This document shows positions 32,601-40,171 of a DNA stretch of 64,000 nucleotides, one piece after another (the stretch's first letter is position 1; every line of letters begins with the position of its first letter). This stretch comes from JBCBSZ01 sp039185015 (lineage in GTDB: Bacteria > Actinomycetota > Acidimicrobiia > Acidimicrobiales > Poriferisodalaceae): assembly GCA_039185015.1 (NCBI GenBank), contig JBCDAU010000006.1, positions 1 to 64,000 of the forward strand. Reading direction: 5' to 3'. The notes beneath the pieces were generated by a model, which was not told where the DNA came from, ran no database searches, and saw only the letters and a program-made list of their open reading frames with translations. The translations under genes and the position numbers were made by a program.

Positions 32601-33265
32601 GCCTCGAGGAAGCCGGGGTGCGACTCCTCGTCGTAGCCGAGGGCCCGGAGGAGGGTGAACAGCGACAGGCGGCGCTTGCGGGCGACGCGGGCGCCGGCGG
32701 TGACGTCCTTGCCCGGCTTCTGCTCGACGTCGAACTCGATCCACTCGCCCCGGTAGGGGTGGATGGTGCCGGTGACGAGCTGGTGCTTCGACAGGTTCCG
32801 GAGGCGGAACCGCTCACCCGGCTGGAAGATCACGCCCGGCGAGCGCACCAGCTGGGACACGACCACGCGCTCGGTGCCGTTGATGATGAAGGTGCCCTTG
32901 TCCGTCATCATGGGGAAGTCGCCCATGAAGACGGTCTGCTCCTTGATCTCGCCGGTGTTGGCGTTCATGAAGCGGGCCCGCACGAAGATCGGCGCGGAGA
33001 AGGTCATGTCCTTCTCCTTGCACTCCTCCACCGAGAACTTCGGCGGCGGACGCAGGTCCTCGTCGTCGGGATCGAACTCGAGCTCGAGCTGGAGCGCGCC
33101 GGTGAAGTCCTTGATCGGACTGATGTCGGCGAAGGTCTCGGCGAGACCCTTGAGCAGGAACCGCTCGAAGGAGTCGCGCTGGATGGCGATCAGGTCGGGG
33201 AGTTCGAGGGACTCTCCCAGGTTGCCGAAGGTGAAGCGCTCGCGAGCAGCAGTTCGGGACGACAA
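29690..33265 (-). CDS. rpoB: RNA polymerase beta subunit
   Basis: 1191 residues, starting at a TTG with a GGGAG site upstream. The rifampicin region GTSQLSQFMDQVNPLSGLTH then RRRLSALGPGGL retains D417, H427 and S432 (E. coli D516, H526 and S531), predicting rifampicin sensitivity; the residue after MDQ is V instead of the commoner N. Conserved RPETPEGPN-type motif appears as CPIETPEGPNIGLI, and the C-terminal clamp KAQFGGQRFGEMEVWALEA is complete. Short acidic tail after the conserved end. Confidence 0.98.
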   Translation of the reverse strand: MSSRTAARERFTFGNLGESLELPDLIAIQRDSFERFLLKGLAETFADISPIKDFTGALQLELEFDPDDEDLRPPPKFSVEECKEKDMTFSAPIFVRARFMNANTGEIKEQTVFMGDFPMMTDKGTFIINGTERVVVSQLVRSPGVIFQPGERFRLRNLSKHQLVTGTIHPYRGEWIEFDVEQKPGKDVTAGARVARKRRLSLFTLLRALGYDEESHPGFLEAFVRHFDFLEGQWEKDQHVAPSQEESLIEIYKRARPGEPPTPEAAASYFQNAFFEDRRYSLSRVGRYKLNKKLGNELDKIEEIFGIELDRPEPDQPVLSRCEVLAATTYLLHLAKTDPGYRLDDQDHFANRRIRSVGELIQNQVRIGLSRMERVVRERMTTQDVEAITPQTLINIRPVVAAIKEFFGTSQLSQFMDQVNPLSGLTHRRRLSALGPGGLSRERAGFEVRDVHFSHYGRMCPIETPEGPNIGLIGALATYARVNEFGFLESPYRKVVDGVVTDEITYLTADEEEEYVVSQANAPLHPDGTFVNDRVLVRKSPQAASLADLQLQMERDTYFASTTEVGFVPPNEVELMDVSPKQIVSVATALIPFLEHDDANRALMGANMQRQAVPLVRPEAPFIGTGVEGRAARDAADVVLAEDKGTVLDVTGRSIVVEYAKQGKVTHRLSKFRRSNQDTCINQRALVRAGDKVEAGQIMADGPSTDHGELALGKNLLVAYMAWEGYNFEDAIILSERLVKDDVLTSIHIHEYEIDARDTKLGPEEITRDIPNLSDDVLADLDERGIIRVGAEVGPGDVLVGKVTPKGETELTPEERLLRAIFGEKAREVRDTSLKVPHGEAGTVIDIRVFNRDDGDELPPGVNQLVRVYVAQRRKISVGDKLAGRHGNKGVISRILPVEDMPYLADGTPVDIILSPLGVPSRMNVGQVLEAHLGYAARWGWNIDGEDIGATEDRPENQRKTMPRREPSTFIATPVFDGAKWDEQELAGDNPTIKDIFTNLHPESADGNRLIQPSGKATLFNGRTGEPYDQPITVGYKYILKLAHLVDDKIHARSTGPYSMITQQPLGGKAQFGGQRFGEMEVWALEAYGAAYCLQELLTIKSDDVLGRVKVYEAIVKGENIPEPGIPESFKVLIKEMQSLCLNVEVLADDGSEVDMQGIDDEVDRIDMALGIDISRPERGTDDDDRQGVRV

Positions 33266-33649
33266 GGCGCACTCCCGGAGGTCGGGTGGACGAAGCAGAG
33301 GGCGCGCGCGATCACCGGCTCCTCAAACGAGGGGGGAGGCGGACCGCGGACACGACAGCCCAACACTACCGAGTCGCTGCCCGCGCAGCAACCGCGCCAT
33401 GGCTACGCCCTTCGGAGGGCTCGCACCCGTTGGGCACGAGGGCTCCGAGGAGCTTCGCTGGCGGGAAAGGCTACGAAAGCGATGACCGGGGGTCAAGCAT
33501 CGACCACCCCCGACCTCGGTCCTATCGACCGCCAGGGCGGCGACTTGATGCCGGAGGTCGCCACGTCCTCGACGAGCCCGAGCCGCACCGCCACGACCAG
33601 ACCGGCCGCTCCGTGATGCCGGAGGTCGCCACGCTCTCGACCGCGGCCG
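33266..33649. other. 384-bp gap: rpoB promoter/leader and permease-tail repeats
   Basis: No coding region was found. It holds the rpoB leader (33266 to about 33461), its promoter, and two extra copies of the ABC permease gene tail. The leader contains several short inverted stretches but no terminator with a T-tract. Confidence 0.7.
33468..33496 (-). promoter_or_regulatory. predicted rpoB promoter
   Basis: TTGACC (33491-33496), 17-nt spacer, TAGCCT (33468-33473). Near-consensus -35, best promoter in the window. It gives a leader of ~195 nt before the TTG start. Confidence 0.7.
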
Positions 33650-33674
33650 CTACTTGATGCCGGAGGTCGCCACG
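33546..33674. repeat. three copies of an ABC permease gene tail
   Basis: The 20-bp tgatgccggaggtcgccacg occurs at 33546-33565, 33614-33633 and 33655-33674, with further matching bases on each side. The last copy is the true end of the permease gene (codons for VATSGIK and stop); the other two repeat it downstream of the stop. Confidence 0.9.
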
Positions 33675-34906
33675 TTCTCGACGAAGTACCGCTGCGCCAG
33701 GACGAACACGGTGAACGGGATCATCACCGAGATCACGATCGCGGCGAACAGCAGGTTCGGTCCCTCGCCGGCCTGACCGTTGAGGGTCTGCAGGGCCAGG
33801 GTGAGGACGAAGTCGTCGCCGTTGCCGAGGTTGATCGACACCAGCGGCCAGATGAACGAGTTCCAGGCGTAGAGGAACATGAAGGTGGCGAGCGTGGCGA
33901 TCGCCGGCCAGCTGAGCGGCACGTAGATCCGCCAGAGGATCGTCCAGCGCTTGGCGCCGTCGATGATCGCCGCCTCCTCGAGCTCGGTCGGGATCCCGAC
34001 GAAGAACTGCCGCATGAGGAACGTCCCGTAGGCGTTGAAGAGGAACGGCCAGACGAGCGAGCCCAACGAGTTGACCCACCCCAGGCTGACCATGAGCCGG
34101 AACAGCGGGACGATCAGCACGATGAACGGGATCATGATCGAGCCGACGTAGGCCACGAAGATCTTGTCGCGACCCGGGAACCGCACCCGCGAGAAGGCGA
34201 ACCCGCCCATGATCGACGTGAACAGGGTTCCCGCCACGACCAGCACGGTCACCACGATCGTGTTGGTGAGCGACCGGTCGAAGTTCTGCAGGTCGATGAC
34301 CTCGGAGAAGTTCTGCCACTGCGGATCGATCGACTCCGCCCGGTTGGCGGTGCGGGTGACGGCGTAGGTGACGATCGACGAGTCGCTCACGCCCTCGAAG
34401 CGGGCCACCGCCGTGTTGCGCTGCAACGCCAGCACCGCCGAGTCGTCGCCCTGGGTGACCTCGTAGAGCGGGAGCTCCTCGCCGTCGACGGTGACCGTGT
34501 CGCCCGTGTCGGCCGCGAGCTCGAGTGGCCAGGCCAGGGTCGTCTCGGGGTCCTCGGGCACGACGAACAGACCCGCCTCGACGCCCTGCTCGACGACGTA
34601 GACGGTCTCCGCTCCTCGCCCGGGCACGTCGACGCTGAACAGCTCGACCTCCTCACCGTCGACCGTCGTGGTGTCCGGGCTGCGAGGCAGGATCGTCGGC
34701 GGATAGCGGAACGTGTCGTCCGGCGTCTTGAGCGCCGTCCCCACCATGAAGATGAACGGGAACAACATGATCCCGGCGAAGACGATCAGCACCGTGTAGG
34801 CGGCCAGCGGTCCGACGAGACGTCGCAGCGGTCGGCGACGTCGTCTCGGAGGCGGTAGCCGATCGGCCGAGGTGCCGGTGGTCGTGGATCCGACGGTGGT
34901 GGTCAT
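33650..34906 (-). CDS. carbohydrate ABC transporter permease (MalG-type) with large insertion
   Basis: Inner-membrane permease of a CUT1-type importer, 418 residues against ~280 normally. TM1 at ~35-57; then about 150 extra residues predicted outside the membrane before TM2 (~215-240); the remaining five segments are standard. The EAA loop EEAAIIDGAKRWTILWRIYV contacts the ATPase. Start overlaps the upstream permease by 4 nt. No ATP-binding subunit is encoded here, so a shared ATPase elsewhere must energise it. The gene tail is triplicated. Confidence 0.92.
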   Translation of the reverse strand: MTTTVGSTTTGTSADRLPPPRRRRRPLRRLVGPLAAYTVLIVFAGIMLFPFIFMVGTALKTPDDTFRYPPTILPRSPDTTTVDGEEVELFSVDVPGRGAETVYVVEQGVEAGLFVVPEDPETTLAWPLELAADTGDTVTVDGEELPLYEVTQGDDSAVLALQRNTAVARFEGVSDSSIVTYAVTRTANRAESIDPQWQNFSEVIDLQNFDRSLTNTIVVTVLVVAGTLFTSIMGGFAFSRVRFPGRDKIFVAYVGSIMIPFIVLIVPLFRLMVSLGWVNSLGSLVWPFLFNAYGTFLMRQFFVGIPTELEEAAIIDGAKRWTILWRIYVPLSWPAIATLATFMFLYAWNSFIWPLVSINLGNGDDFVLTLALQTLNGQAGEGPNLLFAAIVISVMIPFTVFVLAQRYFVENVATSGIK

Positions 34907-36477
34907 GCTCGGAGGGCCCCCTCGTCACCGCCGCGCCGGAAGTAGAGCAACGTGATCGCGAAGATCAGCAGGAACATCGCCCAGGCGACGGCCGATGCGT
35001 AGCCGATCTCGAACTCCTGGAAGGCGTTCTGGTACAGGTAGATCACCGGCGTGAGCGTGGAGTTGTTCGGTCCGTCGGGATCCGCGGGCGCCTGCAGGAT
35101 GAAGGGCTCGTTGAACATCTGCAGCCCGAGGATCGTCGTCGTCGCCACGACGAAGACCGTCGTCGGTGCGAGCAGCGGGATCGTGATCCGGCGGAACTGG
35201 GTCCACGTGCCGGCACCGTCGATGGCGGCGGCCTCGTAGAGCGACTTGTCGATGCCCTGCATGCCGGCGAGGAACAGCACGGTGTTGAACCCGATCTGCT
35301 GCCAGGCGAACAGGATGATGACCGCGAACAGCGCGATGTCGGGGTCGGAGATCCACTGCGGTTGCGGGGCCGCCGCGTCGGCGCCGGTGATCGCGTTCCA
35401 GGCGTCGGTCAACCGCAAGATGACGTAGTTGAGGTAGCCGACGGTCGAGTTGAACAGCTGCTTCCAGATCAACGTGACGCCGACGACCCCGGCGATCGAC
35501 GGCAGGAAGTACACCGCCCGGAACACCTTCATCCCGGGGAGCTTGGCGTTGAGCAGCGCGGCGAGGACCATCGCCGGCACCACCGCGGCGGGGATCGCGA
35601 TCACTCCGAACAGCAGGATGTTGCGCAGCGAGGTGAGGAAGAGGTCGTCGCTGAGCAGATCGATGTAGTTCTGGAGACCGACGAATTCCGCGTCGGTCAG
35701 GCCGTCCCAGTCGGTGAAGCTGAAGAACAGCGACGCGACGAGCGGGCCGGCGAAGAAGGTGAGGAAGCCGAGCAGGTTGGGGGCGGCGAAGAAGAGGCCG
35801 TCCATCGTCTCGGTCTGGTCCTGCGTGCTGCCGAACCAGCGACGAGCGCCGTCGTCGTAGAGGATCCGGCACAGGACGCCGGCGATGACCGCCACCACGG
35901 CGAAGGGGAGGACGTCGAGCCCGACCACGCGTTGGGCGGCCTCGATGAGCATCTGGACGATGCCCATGTCCAACGCCAACAGGGCCAGCCCGGCGAGCAT
36001 GAGCCATCGCCCGACGCGCAGCAGGTTGCGGATCGGAACCTCGCCGCGCTGGGCGAAGCCGGTGACGAGGAAGCCGACGACGATGATCATCGCCAACGGC
36101 CAGGAGGAGTTGAACTCCTCTCCCACCGAGTCGAGGCCGGTGAAGGCGTCCATCCGGTTCAACGCGATGAACCCGGCCACGAGGGCGGTCAACCCATCGA
36201 GCACGAAACCGGCGAGGCGTCCGCGATGATCGCGATCGCGCGTCCAGAAGACGGCTCGCACCGCGGCGTACGTCGCACCGACGAGCGCCGCAGCAAGGGC
36301 CCACCGGATCGGCGGGTCGACGACGACGCCGGTGCCGACGAGCACCAGCACCGTGAGCATCGCGAGCGCGGCAGCGAGCAGCGCGCGCCAGGCCAGCAGT
36401 GGGGCCGCCCAGGCCGGCGTCGGCTCGACGTCGTGATCGGCGGACCGGACGTCGGTGGTGGTGTCGGTGGTGGTCAT
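34903..36477 (-). CDS. carbohydrate ABC transporter permease (MalF-type) with N-terminal membrane extension
   Basis: 524 residues. The C-terminal ~295 residues are a standard MalF-like permease (FFAAPNLLGFLTFFAGPLVA, EAA loop YEAAAIDGAGTWTQFRRITI). The first ~210 residues add five or so predicted membrane segments not present in ordinary MalF proteins of this class. Second gene of the binding protein-permease-permease operon, 75 bp after the binding protein. Confidence 0.92.
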   Translation of the reverse strand: MTTTDTTTDVRSADHDVEPTPAWAAPLLAWRALLAAALAMLTVLVLVGTGVVVDPPIRWALAAALVGATYAAVRAVFWTRDRDHRGRLAGFVLDGLTALVAGFIALNRMDAFTGLDSVGEEFNSSWPLAMIIVVGFLVTGFAQRGEVPIRNLLRVGRWLMLAGLALLALDMGIVQMLIEAAQRVVGLDVLPFAVVAVIAGVLCRILYDDGARRWFGSTQDQTETMDGLFFAAPNLLGFLTFFAGPLVASLFFSFTDWDGLTDAEFVGLQNYIDLLSDDLFLTSLRNILLFGVIAIPAAVVPAMVLAALLNAKLPGMKVFRAVYFLPSIAGVVGVTLIWKQLFNSTVGYLNYVILRLTDAWNAITGADAAAPQPQWISDPDIALFAVIILFAWQQIGFNTVLFLAGMQGIDKSLYEAAAIDGAGTWTQFRRITIPLLAPTTVFVVATTTILGLQMFNEPFILQAPADPDGPNNSTLTPVIYLYQNAFQEFEIGYASAVAWAMFLLIFAITLLYFRRGGDEGALRA

Positions 36478-36552
36478 GATGCGCCGCCCCGGGCCCGCCC
36501 GACCCCCGTGGCTCGATGGAGCGATGGGGCCGGGCGGGAACCGTGGAGTCGG

Positions 36553-37959
36553 TCAGCCCTCGAAGGCCGCCGCGACGTCGCTGCAGATGTTCGCCGCGAA
36601 GTCGTCGATGTCGCGCTCGCCGTTCACGACCGCCTCGATCGCGGTCCCGGCGAGGCTGCTGAACTCCGGCCAGCTACCGGCCCACAGCGGACCCTCGGTG
36701 GTCGGATCGTTGGCCAGGCCGTCGAGGAAGGCCTGGTTGTTCTCCGGCGGCGTGAAGGTCAGGAAGGCGTCGAGCGCATCCTGGCTCACACGGCTCGGGA
36801 TGTTGGCCCCGAGCTCGGAGATCTGGCCCTGCACATCGGCGCGGGTGAGGGCGGCGACGAGCTCCCACGCGGCCTCGGGGTCCGCCGTGTCGGCGTTCAC
36901 CACGTAGGCACCCCAGAAGAGCCAGTTGCCCGGGCCACCGGAGGGACCGGTCGGGAGGCCCACGACGTCGAAGTTGAAGTCGACGGTCCGGATGCCGGGC
37001 GTCGCCCAACGGCCGTTCTGGAACATGCCGACCTGGCCGGCACGGAAGGGGGGCTCGGGGTCCTCACCGAAGGGCACGGCGACACCCGAGGCGAACACAT
37101 CTCGCAGGGCGGAGAGACCGGCGATCGATTCATCGGAGTCGAGGCCGCACTCGGTCCGGTCGGCGTTGAAGTAACCGCCGCCGGCTGCGTTCAGCCACAC
37201 GCCGTTCGGGCCCCACCAGTTCGCCTGGCCGTAGCCGGAGATGTCATCGCCCAGGCCGTCGACGGCGGCGATGACCTCGTTGAAGGCCTCCCAGTCCCAC
37301 TCGCCGGCGGCCTCGAGCTCGATCGGGTTCGGCGCGCCGGCTTCGGCGATCAGGTCGAGGTTCAGGTAGAGACCGAACGTGGACACGTCGCGGGGCAGAC
37401 CCCAGAGGGCGTTGCCCGGCTGACCCGTCTCGAGCTCGGTCGTGAGCTGCGCCATCGGGCCGGGGTAGAAGTCGGCGTCGTCGTGCCCGGCGGCATCGGC
37501 GATCGCCCGCATGTCGAGGATCACGCCACGCGAGGCGAAGTCGGCGATGTCGGTGCCCGGGATCCAGAACACGTCAGGGGCGGTCCCGGCCGACAGGTTG
37601 GTGAGCAGGGTCTGCTGGTAGCCGTCGCCCTCGTTCGAACCCGGCGTGTAGGTCAACTCGGCGGCCAGCTCGGCGTTCAGCTGGTCCGAGATCGCGGCGT
37701 AGACGGCCGCTTCCTCCGGGTTGTCGGGACGAGTCATCCACTCCAGCGCAGCACCGTCACCGCCAGCGGCCTCGCCGCCGTCGTCCTCGGCGGGGGCCTC
37801 GGTGGTCTCCGCCGGAGCGTCGCCGTCCTCGGCGGGGGCCTCGGTGGTCTCCGCCGGAGCGTCCTCGCCGGCGTCATCGTCGTCGGAGTCGCCGCAGGCG
37901 GCGGCGATGAGGCCGAACGCCAACAGGACCGCGAACAGTCGCAGCCATCGCTTGTTCAT
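36553..37959 (-). CDS. extracellular solute-binding lipoprotein of sugar ABC transporter
   Basis: 468 residues. Signal peptide with lipobox LIAAACG (cysteine ~22), then an acidic linker containing a perfect 14-residue duplication (APAETTEAPAEDGD), then a family-1 binding-protein fold (NLSAGTAPDVFWIPGTDIAD, and GQVGMFQNGRWATPG). It captures a substrate, probably an oligosaccharide, outside the membrane and hands it to the two permeases encoded next. Substrate specificity cannot be read from sequence. Confidence 0.93.
   Translation of the reverse strand: MNKRWLRLFAVLLAFGLIAAACGDSDDDDAGEDAPAETTEAPAEDGDAPAETTEAPAEDDGGEAAGGDGAALEWMTRPDNPEEAAVYAAISDQLNAELAAELTYTPGSNEGDGYQQTLLTNLSAGTAPDVFWIPGTDIADFASRGVILDMRAIADAAGHDDADFYPGPMAQLTTELETGQPGNALWGLPRDVSTFGLYLNLDLIAEAGAPNPIELEAAGEWDWEAFNEVIAAVDGLGDDISGYGQANWWGPNGVWLNAAGGGYFNADRTECGLDSDESIAGLSALRDVFASGVAVPFGEDPEPPFRAGQVGMFQNGRWATPGIRTVDFNFDVVGLPTGPSGGPGNWLFWGAYVVNADTADPEAAWELVAALTRADVQGQISELGANIPSRVSQDALDAFLTFTPPENNQAFLDGLANDPTTEGPLWAGSWPEFSSLAGTAIEAVVNGERDIDDFAANICSDVAAAFEG
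37783..37863. repeat. 39-bp duplicated linker sequence inside the binding-protein gene
   Basis: Two perfect 39-bp copies (37783-37821 and 37825-37863), offset 42 bp, keep the frame and encode the repeated linker of the lipoprotein. Confidence 0.9.
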
Positions 37960-38129
37960 GAGGTTCCCTCTCCTCGGTGGTCAGATGCGGGCAGGGGAGC
38001 CCCCTACCCGATGTCGCACGCCACCTCGCTCGCGCGCCGACCGTCGGACGTACGCGCCAGGGGACGCAGACCGGATCGGGACAGCGGGCGCTGGAGGCGC
38101 ACGATCGTGCCGACGCGAGGGAGCGATGC

Positions 38130-38143
38130 GCGGCGATCGCCGC
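38130..38143. promoter_or_regulatory. palindrome in the ABC-operon leader
   Basis: gcggcgatcgccgc is a perfect 14-bp palindrome between the predicted promoter and the binding-protein gene. A sugar-responsive repressor site is possible, but GC-rich palindromes are frequent here. Confidence 0.3.
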
Positions 38144-38201
38144 CACCTCGTTGGACCGAGCACTCCACGCCCATCCACCCCCCCCGATCGGACAGGGGCC
38201 G

Positions 38202-38230
38202 ACTCTTCTCGCGGTGCGTTCAGTTGTCAA
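38202..38230 (-). promoter_or_regulatory. possible promoter of the sugar ABC operon
   Basis: A perfect TTGACA (38225-38230) with a 17-nt spacer to AAGAGT (38202-38207); the -10 is poor. Confidence 0.4.
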
Positions 38231-38282
38231 CAAGGAGTCGGAAACCCTCCGGTGATCCTGGCTCGTGCGCGGCCGGACGCGA

Positions 38283-38312
38283 CGGGACCCCGGGCCGTGG
38301 CCCGGGGTCCCG
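38283..38312 (-). terminator. terminator of the cheW-like gene
   Basis: Perfect 14-bp stem cgggaccccgggcc/ggcccggggtcccg with a 2-base loop, 41 bp beyond the stop. Confidence 0.75.
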
Positions 38313-38352
38313 TTGATCGTTCGTTCGACGTGGCCGACGGCGCGCGCCGGGC

Positions 38353-38862
38353 TCAGACCGAGGCGGCCTCCAGGTCGGCGGCGACCATCGGGGCGTCGAG
38401 GGCGTCGCCGCCGTGGTCGATGTGGTCGGACAGGCCGAGGAGCCGCGGGACGTCCAGCAGCATGACCAGGGTGTCGGCGTGGTGGATCACACCGACCAGG
38501 AAGTCGTTGTTCGCGGTGGCCTCGGCCGGCGGGGACTGGCTGTCGCTCACCGACACGGTCGCGACCTCGGAGACCGAGTCGACCATCATGCCGGTGTCGC
38601 TCACGTCCTCGCGAAGGACGAGCACGTTGGCGTTCGTCTCGTCCTCGAGCGGCGGGAGACCGAAGCGCAAGCGGAGGTCGTAGATCGAGATGAGGCGCCC
38701 GCGGATGTCGATCACGCCACGGATCTCGTAGGGAGCCTCCGGCAGCGCGGTCACCTCGGTCTGGCGGATGATGCTCTCCACCTCCTGGACCGGGATCGCG
38801 TAGGACTCGTTCGCGACGGTGAAGACCACGACCTGGATGGTGTCCTCGCCCACGTTCTTCAT
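38353..38862 (-). CDS. CheW-like domain protein
   Basis: 169 residues forming a single CheW fold: VVFTVANESYAIPVQEVESI, then EIRGVIDIRGRLISIYDLRL, and a C-terminal GVIHHADTLVMLLDVPRLL. CheW couples chemoreceptors to CheA, but no chemotaxis gene is nearby and it has its own terminator. It sits between rplL and the sugar ABC operon. It may serve a remote chemosensory array or a free-standing signalling role. Confidence 0.88.
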   Translation of the reverse strand: MKNVGEDTIQVVVFTVANESYAIPVQEVESIIRQTEVTALPEAPYEIRGVIDIRGRLISIYDLRLRFGLPPLEDETNANVLVLREDVSDTGMMVDSVSEVATVSVSDSQSPPAEATANNDFLVGVIHHADTLVMLLDVPRLLGLSDHIDHGGDALDAPMVAADLEAASV

Positions 38863-38938
38863 CGCTACCTCCTCGGCATGCTCACTCCCTTCATCGGCAC
38901 CCAGACCGGGAACTGAAGTGAGCTGCGACGAGAACGAC

Positions 38939-38970
38939 CGAGGCCGGACCGCAGATGCGACCCGGCCTCG
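38939..38970 (-). terminator. terminator of rplJ-rplL
   Basis: Stem cgaggccgg/ccggcctcg with a 14-nt loop, 37 bp beyond the rplL stop. Confidence 0.6.
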
Positions 38971-39006
38971 TGTGATCGATCGTCAGCGCTTCGCAGCGCC
39001 GGGCGA

Positions 39007-39393
39007 CTACTGGAGCTCGACGGTGCCGCCGGCGCCCTCGATGGCCTCCTTGGCCTTCTCGGCGTCTTCCTTCGACACACCCTCGAGCACGGGCTTCGGG
39101 GCGCTCTCGACCAGCTCCTTGGCCTCCTTCAGACCCAGGTTCGTGAGGCCTCGGACCTCCTTGATCACCTGGATCTTCTTGTCGCCGGCGCCGGTGAGGA
39201 CGACGTCGAACTCGTCCTTCTCCTCGGCGGCCGGCGCGGCGGCATCGCCACCACCGGCGGCGGCAGCCACACCCGCGACGGCGACCGGAGCGGCCGCGGT
39301 CACGTCGAACTTCTCCTCGAACGCATCGAGGAGCTCCTTCAGCTCGAGGACGGTCATGTTGCCGATCGCCTCGAGGATCTCGTCCTTGGTCAT
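39007..39393 (-). CDS. rplL: 50S ribosomal protein L7/L12
   Basis: Stalk protein recruiting translation factors, 128 residues. N-terminal dimerisation helices (MTKDEILEAIGNMTVLELKE), Ala/Gly-rich hinge and the C-terminal domain with KKIQVIKEVRGLTNLGLKEA. 22 bp downstream of rplJ, as expected. Confidence 0.98.
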   Translation of the reverse strand: MTKDEILEAIGNMTVLELKELLDAFEEKFDVTAAAPVAVAGVAAAAGGGDAAAPAAEEKDEFDVVLTGAGDKKIQVIKEVRGLTNLGLKEAKELVESAPKPVLEGVSKEDAEKAKEAIEGAGGTVELQ

Positions 39394-39415
39394 CTTCTTC
39401 TCTTCTCCGGGATCT

Positions 39416-39958
39416 CTACGCGGCCGCGTCGGCCGACTCTCGTTCGGTGATCAGGGCCTGGAGGCCGTAGGCGAACTTGGACGTGGTGGCGCTGAGGAGT
39501 CCGGCGAACTGCTGGGTCGGGGCCTTGAAGCCGCCGGCCAGCTTCGCGAGGAGCTCCTCACGGGAGGGCAGGTCGGCCAGCGCCGCGACCTGTGCCGCGT
39601 CGATGACCACTCCACCCAGCACGCCACCCTTGATGGCCAGGTTCTCGTTGGATGCGGCGAACTCACGGAGCGCCTTGGCCACCTTCGCGACGTCGTCTTC
39701 GACGAACGCGAGGGCGGTCGGGCCGGACAGCAGCGGTTCGAGATCCGCCAGCTCCAGCTCACGGGCCGCGAGACGGGCCAGGGTGTTCTTGTAGATCTTG
39801 TACGACCCACCGGCCTGTCGCAGGTCCGCTCGCAGCGTCTGCATGGCCTTCACGTCCAGCCCGCGGTACTCGGTGATGATCGTCGCGGTGGCCTCGCCGA
39901 GACGATCACGCACCTCGTCGACGACCGCGACCTTGTCCGGTCGGGGTGTTCGCTCCAC
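39416..39958 (-). CDS. rplJ: 50S ribosomal protein L10
   Basis: Stalk-base protein that carries L7/L12 dimers, 180 residues. TATIITEYRGLDVKAMQTLR and GSYKIYKNTLARLAARE are typical. GTG start with a near-perfect AGGAAGGAGGTGAG ribosome site. The ~185-nt leader is the right place for an L10/L12 autoregulatory RNA, but its fold was not verified. Confidence 0.97.
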   Translation of the reverse strand: MERTPRPDKVAVVDEVRDRLGEATATIITEYRGLDVKAMQTLRADLRQAGGSYKIYKNTLARLAARELELADLEPLLSGPTALAFVEDDVAKVAKALREFAASNENLAIKGGVLGGVVIDAAQVAALADLPSREELLAKLAGGFKAPTQQFAGLLSATTSKFAYGLQALITERESADAAA

Positions 39959-40149
39959 AGCTCACCTCCTTCCTGTTGCTCGGGACGCGTCGCACATCGT
40001 TGAGTGCGAACGCGCCCGGCTTCCCGAGAGGGAGTCCGGAAGTTTCGCCTCGTCCGGCGGTGTCACCCATTCAGCCCGAGGGCACCGGAGGTCTGTGGCA
40101 CGACGGCGTCGTCGTTGTCGGTGGTGCCGGTCCGAGGACCGACGAGATC

Positions 40150-40155
40150 AGGCTA
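40150..40155 (-). promoter_or_regulatory. possible -10 box of rplJ-rplL
   Basis: TAGCCT on the minus strand, identical to the rpoB -10 box, 192 nt before rplJ; no good -35. It lies just upstream of the divergent LLM gene. Confidence 0.35.
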
Positions 40156-40171
40156 TCGGTCCCACCAGGTC

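Larger units (their letters stand above)
37960..38352. other. 393-bp gap between ABC operon and cheW-like gene
   Basis: Non-coding. It contains a terminator for the cheW-like gene, a possible promoter for the ABC operon, and a perfect 14-bp palindrome. No small gene was convincing. Confidence 0.6.

Noticed and set aside
30113..33616. 1167-codon open frame opposite rpoB
   Set aside because: Same reason: a by-product of third-position GC bias, with no ribosome site or recognisable domain.
33266..33649. A gene encoded in the rpoB upstream gap
   Set aside because: Frames are short or continuous only through repeats of the permease tail; a promoter and leader explain the gap better.
35362..38316. 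984-codon open frame opposite the sugar ABC transporter genes
   Set aside because: Antisense shadow of three well-supported genes.
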